A model generated the notes under the pieces. That model was given only the letters and a program-made list of their open reading frames with translations, made no database searches and had not been told where the DNA came from. Of a stretch of 64,000 nt of DNA, positions 54,362-62,901 are shown piece after piece. The DNA is from Cyanidium caldarium. Taxonomy: Eukaryota; Rhodophyta; Bangiophyceae; Cyanidiales; Cyanidiaceae. The translations under genes were made by a program, and so were the position numbers. The first letter of the stretch is position 1, and each line of letters opens with the position of its first letter. The stretch covers positions 124,001 to 188,000 of the forward strand of contig JANCYW010000009.1 in assembly GCA_026184775.1 (NCBI GenBank), in the 5' to 3' direction.

Positions 54362-55246
54362 TTACATGCCCCGGTACCCGCCACTGAAAGTTGTGGTTGT
54401 GGTCGGGCTCCATTTGCGTTTGCGAAAGTTGATGAACCAGTTGGTGACTTGACGCACGGTGACGCCGGTCTGCTCGCTCATGCGCAGTTTGGTCTCGTCG
54501 CTGGGGTACGGGTGGCGCCAGTTTTGTCGCGCCCACGCTTCGAACGTGTCGATGGCGGCTTTGGGCAACGGAGCACGCCGGCGCATGCGGGCCGAAACGT
54601 GGGATGCGTCGGCATCGCACGAGGAGCGCATACACTCCGGAGCTACGTCCTCGTCGTTATCCGCTGTATCCTCTTCGCGGTGGCCCTCTTCGGCTACCAC
54701 GACATGCAGACCGCCGCACGCCGTCCATTCCGCCTCGTCACTCTCGGAGATGCACCGCGGTATGGCGATTTCATGATCGGCGGGTATGCCTATCGTCACG
54801 CTGCTCCGTCGCTCGGTCGACCCCGTCACCGTACCCGGCTTGAGCGATACACTCGCTGCGGAGATGGCGTCTTCGCAGGTCATCGGCGTTGCGCGTGATG
54901 TCGCCCGACGAGATGCCTCCCACGGGGTGCCCGCGGCGCCCACCATGCCCATCGAGTTGGCCACCACCACCTCCGGTTGCACCCGACCATAACGCACGCC
55001 TGGCACCGTGCGCCGCCGTGCTGCCCCCGCCGGCGCCTGGCTCCTATCTGCCGGGCCGCTGCGTCGCGGCGGCGGCGGTGCCACGCCCCGATAGCGCCCT
55101 CCGCCGCTCCACACGCCGCGACCGCACGGCGTCACCGTCACCGTCAGCCGCGGTGGCTCCGCCCGCGCGTCATCCTCCAGCGCATCCGCACCGCCATCCC
55201 GTTGCCGGCCCTTCGGACTGTTCAACAGCGCCTTGGGAAACGTCAT
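54362..55246 (-). CDS. TALE-class homeodomain protein
   Basis: The 294-residue product ends in a TALE homeodomain: LPKAAIDTFEAWARQNWRHP, YPSDETKLRMSEQTGVTVRQ, VTNWFINFRKRKW, with the three-residue loop extension (PYP) and Ile50 of the recognition helix (WFIN). The rest is Pro/Arg-rich and acidic with no KNOX, BELL, PBC or MEIS block. Only about 15 residues follow the homeodomain. In green algae TALE pairs control zygote development. The N-terminus MTFPKALL resembles MFPKAHL of its neighbour. The start is the ATG at 55246. Confidence 0.88.
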   Translation of the reverse strand: MTFPKALLNSPKGRQRDGGADALEDDARAEPPRLTVTVTPCGRGVWSGGGRYRGVAPPPPRRSGPADRSQAPAGAARRRTVPGVRYGRVQPEVVVANSMGMVGAAGTPWEASRRATSRATPMTCEDAISAASVSLKPGTVTGSTERRSSVTIGIPADHEIAIPRCISESDEAEWTACGGLHVVVAEEGHREEDTADNDEDVAPECMRSSCDADASHVSARMRRRAPLPKAAIDTFEAWARQNWRHPYPSDETKLRMSEQTGVTVRQVTNWFINFRKRKWSPTTTTTFSGGYRGM

Positions 55247-55699
55247 GCGCCTCCGCGGAGCGCACGCTACCGAGACGCCACCGCACCATCCCCACACCGC
55301 ACACCCACTCCCCACCGTAGCATGCCCGCACTACCATCGAGCGCACCTTGCTCCCGCACACACCGGCCAACAGTCGCCCGGACGGGTTACCGTCACCGCG
55401 CTCACTGTCGCGTCGGACCCGCGTGTGTGCTCCCGTCGTGGGAGCGCGTGCGGGTTTGGCGGCCGTTCTGTCCGCGCCGCGTCGGAAATCCGCAGCGACG
55501 CGCCGAACGGTCGCGACTGCTCGCACGCCAGGAGAGGAGACGGAGCGCGGGATGCATCGAGGCGCTTGAAAGAAACCGGTATGGTGCTCTCGGGCGACAA
55601 TTCCCTGATCCTATCAAAATTTACACCGTCGTCTCGATGCGTTCGCGGCCGCTGCGGGCCCCCGGTGCCTGCTCTCTTTCAGGGGCGCGCGCACCGGCC
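55247..55699. other. 453-bp spacer between the TALE gene and TMF
   Basis: No gene was seen. A short 6-bp hairpin at 55429-55445 is probably chance. Confidence 0.4.
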
Positions 55700-57508
55700 T
55701 TATCGCTCCGCGATCACCTGCTCCGCTTTGCCACTGCGCAGTTGCTCCAGTTCTTGTAGTAAATCCTCCAACTGTGATCGGAATATCTCCTTGACATCCT
55801 GCAGGTCGGCGGCGAGTTCGGATATACGCTCCTCGCGCTCACCCAGCATCTCTAGCAGCGCCTGCTCTCGCGTCTGCAGCTCTTGCAGGCGCTGTTCGAG
55901 CGCGGGCGCATCGGCCAGCTGTTGTCGCAGCGCATCGAGCTCCTGTGTTAAGCGCTGCACCTCGGCGGTCAGTGCTTGCATGCTGCGCTCTCGGTCGGCG
56001 AGTTGGGTGCGCAGGGCGGCCGTCTGTGCCGCCCGCTGTTGCTGCTCCAGTCGCAACCGTTCCACATCGTGAGCAAAAGAATGCGAGGCGTCGCTGATAT
56101 CGTCCAACGCGTAACCGTCGTGGCGACTGGCAAATTGCGGTGCTTGTTTCGTCGTCGTCGTCTCCGCCGACTGCAGCGCTGGTCGTGAGGCCGTGGCGGT
56201 GGCCAGGCGGGAACGCGCCTCGGCCAACTCGCGCTCTAGCTCCCCGCACCGCGCGGCCTGCCTGACACTCTCCTGCTGCAACGCCTCGGCAGCCTGTTTC
56301 GCCCGCTGCTGCTCTCTCTCTGCCAGCGATGACAGTCGCTCCCGCTCCTGCCGCCACTCTGCTTGCGCTCGCTCCCACTCCTGCGTCATCCGTTCGGCGG
56401 CTTGTTCCGCCTTGCGCGCTGCCTCCGCCACCCGATCGCGCTCTTGCGCCACGCGTTGCCGCTCGGCGGCGTCGGCGCGGCTTTGCGACTCCAGCTGCAA
56501 CAGCCGCTGCGCCGCCTCCACAGCATGTTGCTCGGCGATGCGCAGGGCCGCCTCGGCATCGGCGCGCTGCCGCTCCGCCTGCCGAATGCGCTCTTCCTGC
56601 GCCCGTTCCAGCGCCTCCGCCGCCTCTTGCCGTTCGCCCTGCTGCCGCTGCAGCGCTTCGATTTGTCGCATCAGCGGACGCGTCACGTCGGGAATGCTCG
56701 CCGCCAGCTCCTCGCTGCGTCGCTCCAACATCTCGGTACGTCCGCGCGCATCCTCCAACTCGCGTCTCCACTGTGCCTCCCGCCAAACATGCTTCTCTTG
56801 CAGCGACGTCAGCGTCAGTTGTAGATCCTCCAGCTGTCGCCGCAACGACGTCTCCTGCGTTTTGGCAGCGCGCTCCATCTCCTCCAGTTGGTGCTGCATT
56901 TGCGAGCGAGTGCGCGCCTCCAGCGCACCGGTCTCGGCTACATGCGCCTTGCGCAACGCTTCCAACTGGGCGCGCACCGCCTCCAGCTCGGTGCGCGGCA
57001 CCAACGCCGCCGTGGATTCGCGCGCCCGTCGCTCGCTCTGCTTGGCGGCTTCGCGGCTCTCCGCCGCGGCCGCCTCCAGCTGCTGCACGCGCACTTGCGC
57101 CGCCTCCAACTTGCTCGACATGGCCTCCAGGCGCGCCTGCCCATCCCGCACTGTGCGCTCCAGCTCCTGCACCTGTCTCCGCAACTGGCGGTTCTGTTGT
57201 TCCCGCTCGTGCACTTGTTTAGACAGCTGCTCACCCTCGGCCAACACTGCCCGCAACTGTTCATCTTTCTCCGCGGCGACGGTGGAGCGGGCTGCGCGCG
57301 CGTCATCGCGCTCCCGCGTCAGCGTAGCGATGCGTCGTTCCAGCTCCTCCACCCGAGAACGGGAAGCATCGTCGGTGGTGCGAGACTCGGGTGTGCGGTG
57401 TGGTGCACGGGTCACGGCGTTCCGCTCTAGCGGCCGTCTCTCCTTCCCATCGCTCACACCGTCCACTCTGGCGTCCGCGGCGATGTCCTCCCATTCCTCC
57501 TCGTCCAT
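55700..57508 (-). CDS. TMF/golgin-type coiled-coil protein
   Basis: The 602-residue product is nearly all coiled coil from about residue 55 on. Diagnostic parts of the TMF/golgin candidate 5 family are SIPDVTRPLMRQIEAL near 290 and the C-terminal LLEMLGEREERISELAAD with LQDVKEIFRSQLEDLLQEL (TMF DNA/Rab6-binding type block). TMF is a Golgi tether that binds Rab6. The front 50 residues are acidic and polar (EEEWEDIAADA). Ala/Arg/Glu/Gln make up most of it. The start is the ATG at 57508, as the frame upstream has no ATG. Confidence 0.83.
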   Translation of the reverse strand: MDEEEWEDIAADARVDGVSDGKERRPLERNAVTRAPHRTPESRTTDDASRSRVEELERRIATLTRERDDARAARSTVAAEKDEQLRAVLAEGEQLSKQVHEREQQNRQLRRQVQELERTVRDGQARLEAMSSKLEAAQVRVQQLEAAAAESREAAKQSERRARESTAALVPRTELEAVRAQLEALRKAHVAETGALEARTRSQMQHQLEEMERAAKTQETSLRRQLEDLQLTLTSLQEKHVWREAQWRRELEDARGRTEMLERRSEELAASIPDVTRPLMRQIEALQRQQGERQEAAEALERAQEERIRQAERQRADAEAALRIAEQHAVEAAQRLLQLESQSRADAAERQRVAQERDRVAEAARKAEQAAERMTQEWERAQAEWRQERERLSSLAEREQQRAKQAAEALQQESVRQAARCGELERELAEARSRLATATASRPALQSAETTTTKQAPQFASRHDGYALDDISDASHSFAHDVERLRLEQQQRAAQTAALRTQLADRERSMQALTAEVQRLTQELDALRQQLADAPALEQRLQELQTREQALLEMLGEREERISELAADLQDVKEIFRSQLEDLLQELEQLRSGKAEQVIAER

Positions 57509-57790
57509 CGGGAGGTGAGCCAAGTCCCGTTCCAGCTAGCCAGCCTGACTCTCGACGGCGTTCAACGTCGCTCCACGCAGCCTGCCCCTCGACGATACGC
57601 ACGTCGCTCTCCTACTGCTCTCGTTGCGCTGCCATCCCGCCGCGAGCTGTCGCCTGCACCCTCGGACTGCTCCACGAGTCCGCGTGCCAGAATGGTCGAT
57701 GCGCCCTGCGGCGGGCGCGTTCGATAGAATTGCGGGACGCTCGGCCGTGCAACGGTCTCTCGCGACCGTCGAGAGACTGCACACTGCACA

Positions 57791-58531
57791 ATGTGGAGTC
57801 GATTGGGGTATTTGCGTAGAGCTTGGTGTGGATCGGTGGTGCGGCAGCACTTGGCGCGTCGGGACGCCTCCAGCAGTGCGGCGGCCGACGCGCTGGTGCG
57901 TTCGCTGTCGAGCGTAGCCGCGAGCGGCAGCGGCAAGCTCCAGCTGCCGGATCTGCCGTACGACTACGACGCTCTGGAGCCGGTGATAAGTGCGGACATT
58001 ATGCGCACCCACCACACCAAGCACCACCAGACGTACATCAACAACTTCAACCAGGCGTTGGAGAGGTTGCACGGCACCGACCACCCACAGACGTTGATCT
58101 CGTTGCAACCAGCGATCGTGTTCAACGGCGGCGGTTACATCAACCACTGCATATTCTGGACGAATCTGGCGCCGACGAAGCAGGGCGGCGGCGAGCCGCC
58201 TCTTCAGGGCAGCGGCCTGATGCAGGCGCTGGAGCGCGATCTGGGCGGGCTGAACGTTTTCATGAGCACGATGAACACGGCCGGGGCGGGCGTGCAAGGC
58301 AGCGGCTGGGCGTGGCTGGTGTTTAACAACAACACCAAACGACTGGAAGTGGTGACGCGTCCCAATCAGGATCCGGTGGTGGGCGCGTACACCCCACTGC
58401 TGGGGATCGACATGTGGGAACACGCCTACTACCTCCAGTACAAGAACGACAAGGCCACCTACCTGAAGAACATCTGGCAGGTGGTGAACTGGAAGAACGT
58501 GCAGGAACGGTATCAAGCAGTAGCCGGATAA
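57791..58531 (+). CDS. Mitochondrial-type manganese superoxide dismutase
   Basis: The 246-residue product has an Arg/Ser-rich leader of about 45 residues, then Mn/Fe-SOD: LPYDYDALEPVISADIMRTH, HHTKHHQTYINNFNQALE, FNGGGYINHCIFWTNLAP, GSGWAWLVFN and LLGIDMWEHAYYLQYKNDK. The metal ligands (His in HHTKHH, His in INHCIFW, Asp and His in DMWEH) are present. Residue Gln-Gly-Ser-Gly marks the Mn type. The usual His before INH (GGGHINH) is Tyr here. It removes superoxide in the matrix. The start ATG follows a short spacer from the TMF gene. Confidence 0.92.
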   Translation: MWSRLGYLRRAWCGSVVRQHLARRDASSSAAADALVRSLSSVAASGSGKLQLPDLPYDYDALEPVISADIMRTHHTKHHQTYINNFNQALERLHGTDHPQTLISLQPAIVFNGGGYINHCIFWTNLAPTKQGGGEPPLQGSGLMQALERDLGGLNVFMSTMNTAGAGVQGSGWAWLVFNNNTKRLEVVTRPNQDPVVGAYTPLLGIDMWEHAYYLQYKNDKATYLKNIWQVVNWKNVQERYQAVAG

Positions 58532-58632
58532 GGTAGGCTGGGAAAGGAGTGCGGAAGCGATGCGGCGGTTGGGTGCGGATGCGTGCCCCGTGGTCCCCGC
58601 TGGGTGCTTTACCCGGCCGCTTCCCGGCATGT

Positions 58633-60366
58633 TCAGGTGTAAAAGGCGGTGCAGGCGGCGCGAAGACCGGCCAACTGGTGCGTCCACCGCACCAGTGCGT
58701 GTTCCAGTCGGTGGGAGGGATCGGTGGCACCGACGCCTGCCGCACCGGCGTTGCCCGCGCGGCCGCCGCGCCCCTGCAGCATGCTGTGCACGACGCCGCT
58801 GTCGCTGGCGACGCGTGCCGGCCGCAACTCGGTGGCCATCATCTCGGCCATCTGCGCGAGGGCGTCGTTCTCTTCCGCAGCGTTGCGACGCATCGGCGTG
58901 CTGGCCGCACTGGACCCCGTTCGATGCAATTCCAGCACCCCGGCACACTGGTCGATAATGCCACGAATGCGCCCATCCAGAATCAGCGACACCAACAGTT
59001 CCTCCACCTCCTCCTCCGCTGCCGTGCCGTGCGCGCCCATGCACTGCGCCAGGTACGCGATGCGCACGCGGCGATACGGCCGCATCAGTTTCAGGAGATA
59101 CCCCTCGCGCACCTGATTCAGCAACGCGCGCACGTACGGCCGCATAAACTCGTCGGCCAGAATGTGGCGATCCTGCTTCAGCACCGCCTCGAAAGCGTGC
59201 AGATCCTGCGACTGGTACGCCGCCACCAGTTGGATGATGGCCACCACCTCGGGCTCGTTGCGGTACGGCAGTGCCTCTTGCGAGTCGAACGGGTTGATCT
59301 CGCTGTTGGCCAGCATGTTCGCCAACACCAAGTACTTGAGGCAATGAAGGCGCCGGGGCGCGCCCGCCTCGTCGTAATTCTTGAACGCCTCGAACAGGTC
59401 GGTGCACGCGTCTCGGAACCGGCCCTCGGCCATGTGCACCTTGCCGCCGCACTCGCGAATGATGCCCATGATGCGCGGATGCGGAATCGCGCAACGCACC
59501 CGCAGCGCCCGCTGGTAGAGCGATTTGAGTTTGGGGTCGGCCGCCGTGGCCGCGCCGACGTCACCGCGATAATCGCCACCGACAGCTGCATCCCCGGCAG
59601 AGTCTGCCCCTGGGCGAGCTCGCTGCGATGAGACCGTCGCCGCCGTCCAGCCCGGCGTCAGTGCCATTTGCAACTGCATCTCCAGTGCGTACAGCTCCAG
59701 CAGCTGCGAGCCGATCTTCACATCGGCATCGGTGTCGAGCGCCACGACCGTCTCCTCGGGCACCGCGGTTGCCGCCTCTTTGGAGGCGGTGGGTCGCATC
59801 GCCTGCCGACAGAATCGGTGCAGCTCCTTGAGGAGTCGCGACAGGCCGGCGTACTCCCCGCGTTCCAGCATCAGATACCCGCGACGTACCTCGGTCTTGA
59901 ACCACAACCGCTCGCTGCGCTGGGTGCCCTCGTCGACCAGCGTCGCCAGCGTGCGCTCGTAAAACTGACTCAGCAGCCCGGGCGGCACGTGCTCGCTGGC
60001 CCCCAGCCAGTCCAGCAGCTCGCCGATCACCCGCTCTGAGTAGTTCCGGGTCACTGCCGAACGGACGTACGTCAGCAACTGCTGGTAGTACTCCAGCGCT
60101 CGCTCCAACTGCCGCTCCTGCACGTGCAAGTAGATCAATTGCTTCAGTGCTTTGAAGCCCCACTCGCCCTTGCCAGCGCCGGTCAAGTCGCGCTCCAGCT
60201 GCAGCACTCGCAGGAAGCCGGCAGCGGCGTCCACGCGTGCCCCGTCCTCCAGCAGACCCTTGGCGTTGTAGTACTCGTTCTCCAGAGACACGTCATTCTC
60301 CTCGTCCGCATCTTCCTCATCCGAATAGTCGAAGCCGTAGTCCTCGTCGTCGCCGTTGTCATCCAT
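58633..60366 (-). CDS. CSN2: COP9 signalosome subunit CSN2
   Basis: The 577-residue product aligns with CSN2 from the acidic front (MDDNGDDEDYGFDYSDEE) through GKGEWGFKALKQLIYL, LLTYVRSAVTRNYSERVIGE, ERLWFKTEVRRGYLM, AIPHPRIMGIIRECGGKVHM, FEAFKNYDEAGAPRRLHCLK and YLVLANMLANSEINPFDSQE, to the C-terminal winged helix. CSN2 binds cullins and Rbx1 in the signalosome, which removes NEDD8 from cullins through CSN5. It is about 130 residues longer than the human protein because of an inserted Ala/Asp stretch near 195-245 and a longer tail. It works against DCN1 on CUL4, both of which are also in this window. Confidence 0.96.
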   Translation of the reverse strand: MDDNGDDEDYGFDYSDEEDADEENDVSLENEYYNAKGLLEDGARVDAAAGFLRVLQLERDLTGAGKGEWGFKALKQLIYLHVQERQLERALEYYQQLLTYVRSAVTRNYSERVIGELLDWLGASEHVPPGLLSQFYERTLATLVDEGTQRSERLWFKTEVRRGYLMLERGEYAGLSRLLKELHRFCRQAMRPTASKEAATAVPEETVVALDTDADVKIGSQLLELYALEMQLQMALTPGWTAATVSSQRARPGADSAGDAAVGGDYRGDVGAATAADPKLKSLYQRALRVRCAIPHPRIMGIIRECGGKVHMAEGRFRDACTDLFEAFKNYDEAGAPRRLHCLKYLVLANMLANSEINPFDSQEALPYRNEPEVVAIIQLVAAYQSQDLHAFEAVLKQDRHILADEFMRPYVRALLNQVREGYLLKLMRPYRRVRIAYLAQCMGAHGTAAEEEVEELLVSLILDGRIRGIIDQCAGVLELHRTGSSAASTPMRRNAAEENDALAQMAEMMATELRPARVASDSGVVHSMLQGRGGRAGNAGAAGVGATDPSHRLEHALVRWTHQLAGLRAACTAFYT

Positions 60367-60506
60367 AACGAATTCGACTCTTGGGCACAGGTGAAGGTCC
60401 GCCAGGGCGAGTGCGCTGAAGAGAGGAACGGGGCACGCGGCGATCGACATGCGAGCGGCAGGGTGGCTCTCGTCGGGAGTGTTGCCGCCTCCGCAGCTCG
60501 CACCTC
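60367..60506. promoter_or_regulatory. Divergent CSN2 / FIP1 spacer, 140 bp
   Basis: This is the shortest divergent spacer in the window; the two genes probably share a promoter. Confidence 0.5.
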
Positions 60507-61556
60507 ATGGCCGCCACCGAGGACACGGCGGCGAAGAAAGCCAGAGAAGCACAAGCGCGGGAGAGTGACGACGAAGGCGATGCCTTGTACGAAGGCCTGG
60601 AAGAGGTGACGCGGCCATCGAGCAGCAAACGGGAGGTGGGCGCGGACGCCCCCGGGGCCAGAGCTGATGATGACGAGTCGGCCGGCGGCACCCAATCGGT
60701 GCGCGTAGCCGCGGCAGCGCCTGAGTCTTCTGAAGATGAGGAAGAAGAGGAGGAGGAGTCATCCGAAGAGGACGTGGACGTGGTGTTGGGCGGCGCGCAG
60801 TCGGAGCCGCTGAGTGTGCAGCAGCAGACGGCGCGATTCGCTCAGTCGTGGAATCAGTTGACGCGGGACGATGCCGCAGCAGCCGCGGGGGCGGTGGAGG
60901 GCGTGGGAGCGGGCGGAGCGGCTGCGCTCACGTCGGCCACCTTGGACAGCATGTTGCCGCAGCCGACGGTGCCAGATCTGGGACCGTCCAAACAGAAGAG
61001 CTTGTACGAGGTGGAGCTAGAACAGCTGGGTGAAAAGCCGTGGCGAGAACCCGGGGCGGACCTGGCCGACTACTTCAACTACGGATTCACCGAGGACACT
61101 TGGAAGATGTACTGTCAGCGACAAGTAGCCATGCGCCAGGAGACGCAAGCTCTGGGTCGACAAGTGCCGGCATCGAGTGGGGCTGTCGGTGGTAGGGAGC
61201 GCGACCGGCCACCGCGCCCGACTCGACCGACAGGGCCGGCGGCGCGTGATCCGCGCGAGCGACGTGGCGAAAATGAAAGCGGAAGCGCGCGCAGAGCCGA
61301 AGCGTCGATGCATGCACCACCACCGCCGCCGCCGCCGCCGCCAATTCCCAGCCGTGACGTGTTTGAGCGGCTGGCTCAGGCACGCACTCGGGTCATGGAA
61401 GGTGGTGGGGGCGCGCGAGGGCCAGCGCCTGCCGGAGATCCGGGCCCGCCACATCGAAAGCGCGAGCCGCTGCCGGAACGCGGGCGCGACCGCAAGCGAG
61501 CGCGCGGTGGCGGAGGCGTGCCACATCGCGGGCGTTCCACGCAGAGAGAGTACTGA
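60507..61556 (+). CDS. FIP1: mRNA polyadenylation factor FIP1
   Basis: The 349-residue product has an acidic front ([19 protein letters not shown]) and the FIP1 signature: [20 protein letters not shown] followed by [11 protein letters not shown]. The tail is basic and Pro/Arg-rich with a Pro run. FIP1 is a CPSF subunit that recruits poly(A) polymerase. It lies next to CSN2 head to head and to a carrier tail to tail. Confidence 0.9.
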   Translation: MAATEDTAAKKAREAQARESDDEGDALYEGLEEVTRPSSSKREVGADAPGARADDDESAGGTQSVRVAAAAPESSEDEEEEEEESSEEDVDVVLGGAQSEPLSVQQQTARFAQSWNQLTRDDAAAAAGAVEGVGAGGAAALTSATLDSMLPQPTVPDLGPSKQKSLYEVELEQLGEKPWREPGADLADYFNYGFTEDTWKMYCQRQVAMRQETQALGRQVPASSGAVGGRERDRPPRPTRPTGPAARDPRERRGENESGSARRAEASMHAPPPPPPPPPIPSRDVFERLAQARTRVMEGGGGARGPAPAGDPGPPHRKREPLPERGRDRKRARGGGGVPHRGRSTQREY

Positions 61557-61643
61557 ATGTGGTCCGCGTTCGATCGAGACGCAAAGCGAGGGAATGCCAC
61601 GCACCGAGAGGTGTCGCTCTCTGTCGCCTCACGTTCCCACCAC

Positions 61644-62603
61644 TCATTCTCGGGACTCGTACGCCGCATATTGCCACGACGCATCCCACTGCAGCAGCCG
61701 ACTCTTCAGCACCTCAAACGCGGTCATGGTAATGGCCGTGTTGGGCGCAATCCATATCACTCGCGCAGACCAGCCGCGAAACAATGCCTGCAAACCGTGC
61801 GCTCGCCACAGCTCCACCGCCAGGCGGGTGGCCGACGGACGCGATGTGCCCGCCGACGCCACTGAAGTCTGCAACCGCGTCTTCACCACATCGAGCGGGG
61901 TAGTCAGTCCGGCTGCCATGGCGCCGCTCGACGCCGCACTCAATAGCACGCTCCACACGGGCAGCTGCTCGACGACGGGCACGCCGAGTGCTCCCATCCA
62001 CGCCGTCTTGCAGCGCTCGTAGCACATAAAGTACAACATGGCGTACGGCCCAAACACCCCCAGCGTGATCCAGTAGCCGCGGTAAAAAGCGGCCAGGCCC
62101 TCTGCTTGCCGCACTTGCACCGCCAGCTCCCGGATCGACACTTGCGTGGCAGCCACTTGCGCCCGCTGCTTCACCACCTCCATCGGCGTCCAAAACACCG
62201 CGCTGGCGGCCTCGGCCAACAGGCCCGACGCGCCGTGATTCACCGCACCATTCCCGATGAGCGCCTGCCGCCCCAGCGCCTCCTTGCTCTTCTCGTACAC
62301 GCTCAAGTAGGTGGCCACGGCGGGCGCCTGCACTAGCGCACTCACCGAAAAGCCCCGATACAGCGACCGCACGCCGAGGTGCACGGTGCGCGCCAGGCTG
62401 CCGCCCTCCCCGAACGCCGCCCGCCAAGTGCCCGTCCAGGAGGTGGGCTCGGCGGAGACCATCATACGCGCCCGAATGGTGTCCAACGGGTGCACTACCA
62501 GCCGCGCCACCATCCCGGCCGCCGCCGAGCAACTGCACAGCTGCGGCAGCGGGAGGGTGGTCGGAGCACGGACCGTCCGCGCCGCTCTTTCCCCCTCAGG
62601 CAT
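61644..62603 (-). CDS. Mitochondrial carrier family protein
   Basis: The 319-residue product shows three carrier repeats with HPLDTIRARM, TPMEVVKQRAQV and TPLDVVKTRLQT and six hydrophobic segments; repeat ends include LYRGFSVSALV and FYRGYWITL. It fits the SLC25 family (mitoferrin/SLC25A44-like wording) but the substrate cannot be deduced. The first 28 residues are mostly polar; the start is the ATG at 62603. It is a second carrier in the window, not a duplicate of the SAM-type carrier at 31448. Confidence 0.82.
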   Translation of the reverse strand: MPEGERAARTVRAPTTLPLPQLCSCSAAAGMVARLVVHPLDTIRARMMVSAEPTSWTGTWRAAFGEGGSLARTVHLGVRSLYRGFSVSALVQAPAVATYLSVYEKSKEALGRQALIGNGAVNHGASGLLAEAASAVFWTPMEVVKQRAQVAATQVSIRELAVQVRQAEGLAAFYRGYWITLGVFGPYAMLYFMCYERCKTAWMGALGVPVVEQLPVWSVLLSAASSGAMAAGLTTPLDVVKTRLQTSVASAGTSRPSATRLAVELWRAHGLQALFRGWSARVIWIAPNTAITMTAFEVLKSRLLQWDASWQYAAYESRE

Positions 62604-62901
62604 CGGCAGTGCTCATCCGAGAGCGTAAAATACTGTGGGATGTGGTCGCGCCCCCTGAATTCCACCCCGCCGATCCTCTTCGACCCCTGCAGGCACGCTG
62701 TCGCCCATCTTCACCGACGAGACGGGCTCTTGCCACACCGAAAACGCCGGAACGGTAGAGACACGCCCGCTAGCGATGCGCCGAGGCGGCCCGCGGACAT
62801 ACGACGCTGCAACACACCCACAGCAGTCGCGCTCACCGTCTCCTTCCATCTTCGACGCCGTTTACACGCCTGCATAACCCTAGCACACACTGGTCGCACT
62901 T

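Noticed and set aside
53031-54635. Reading the HD1-like gene from 54635 (534 codons)
   Set aside because: The first 200 residues overlap the TALE gene on the same strand in another frame and do not look like protein. The ATG at 54035 is the better start.
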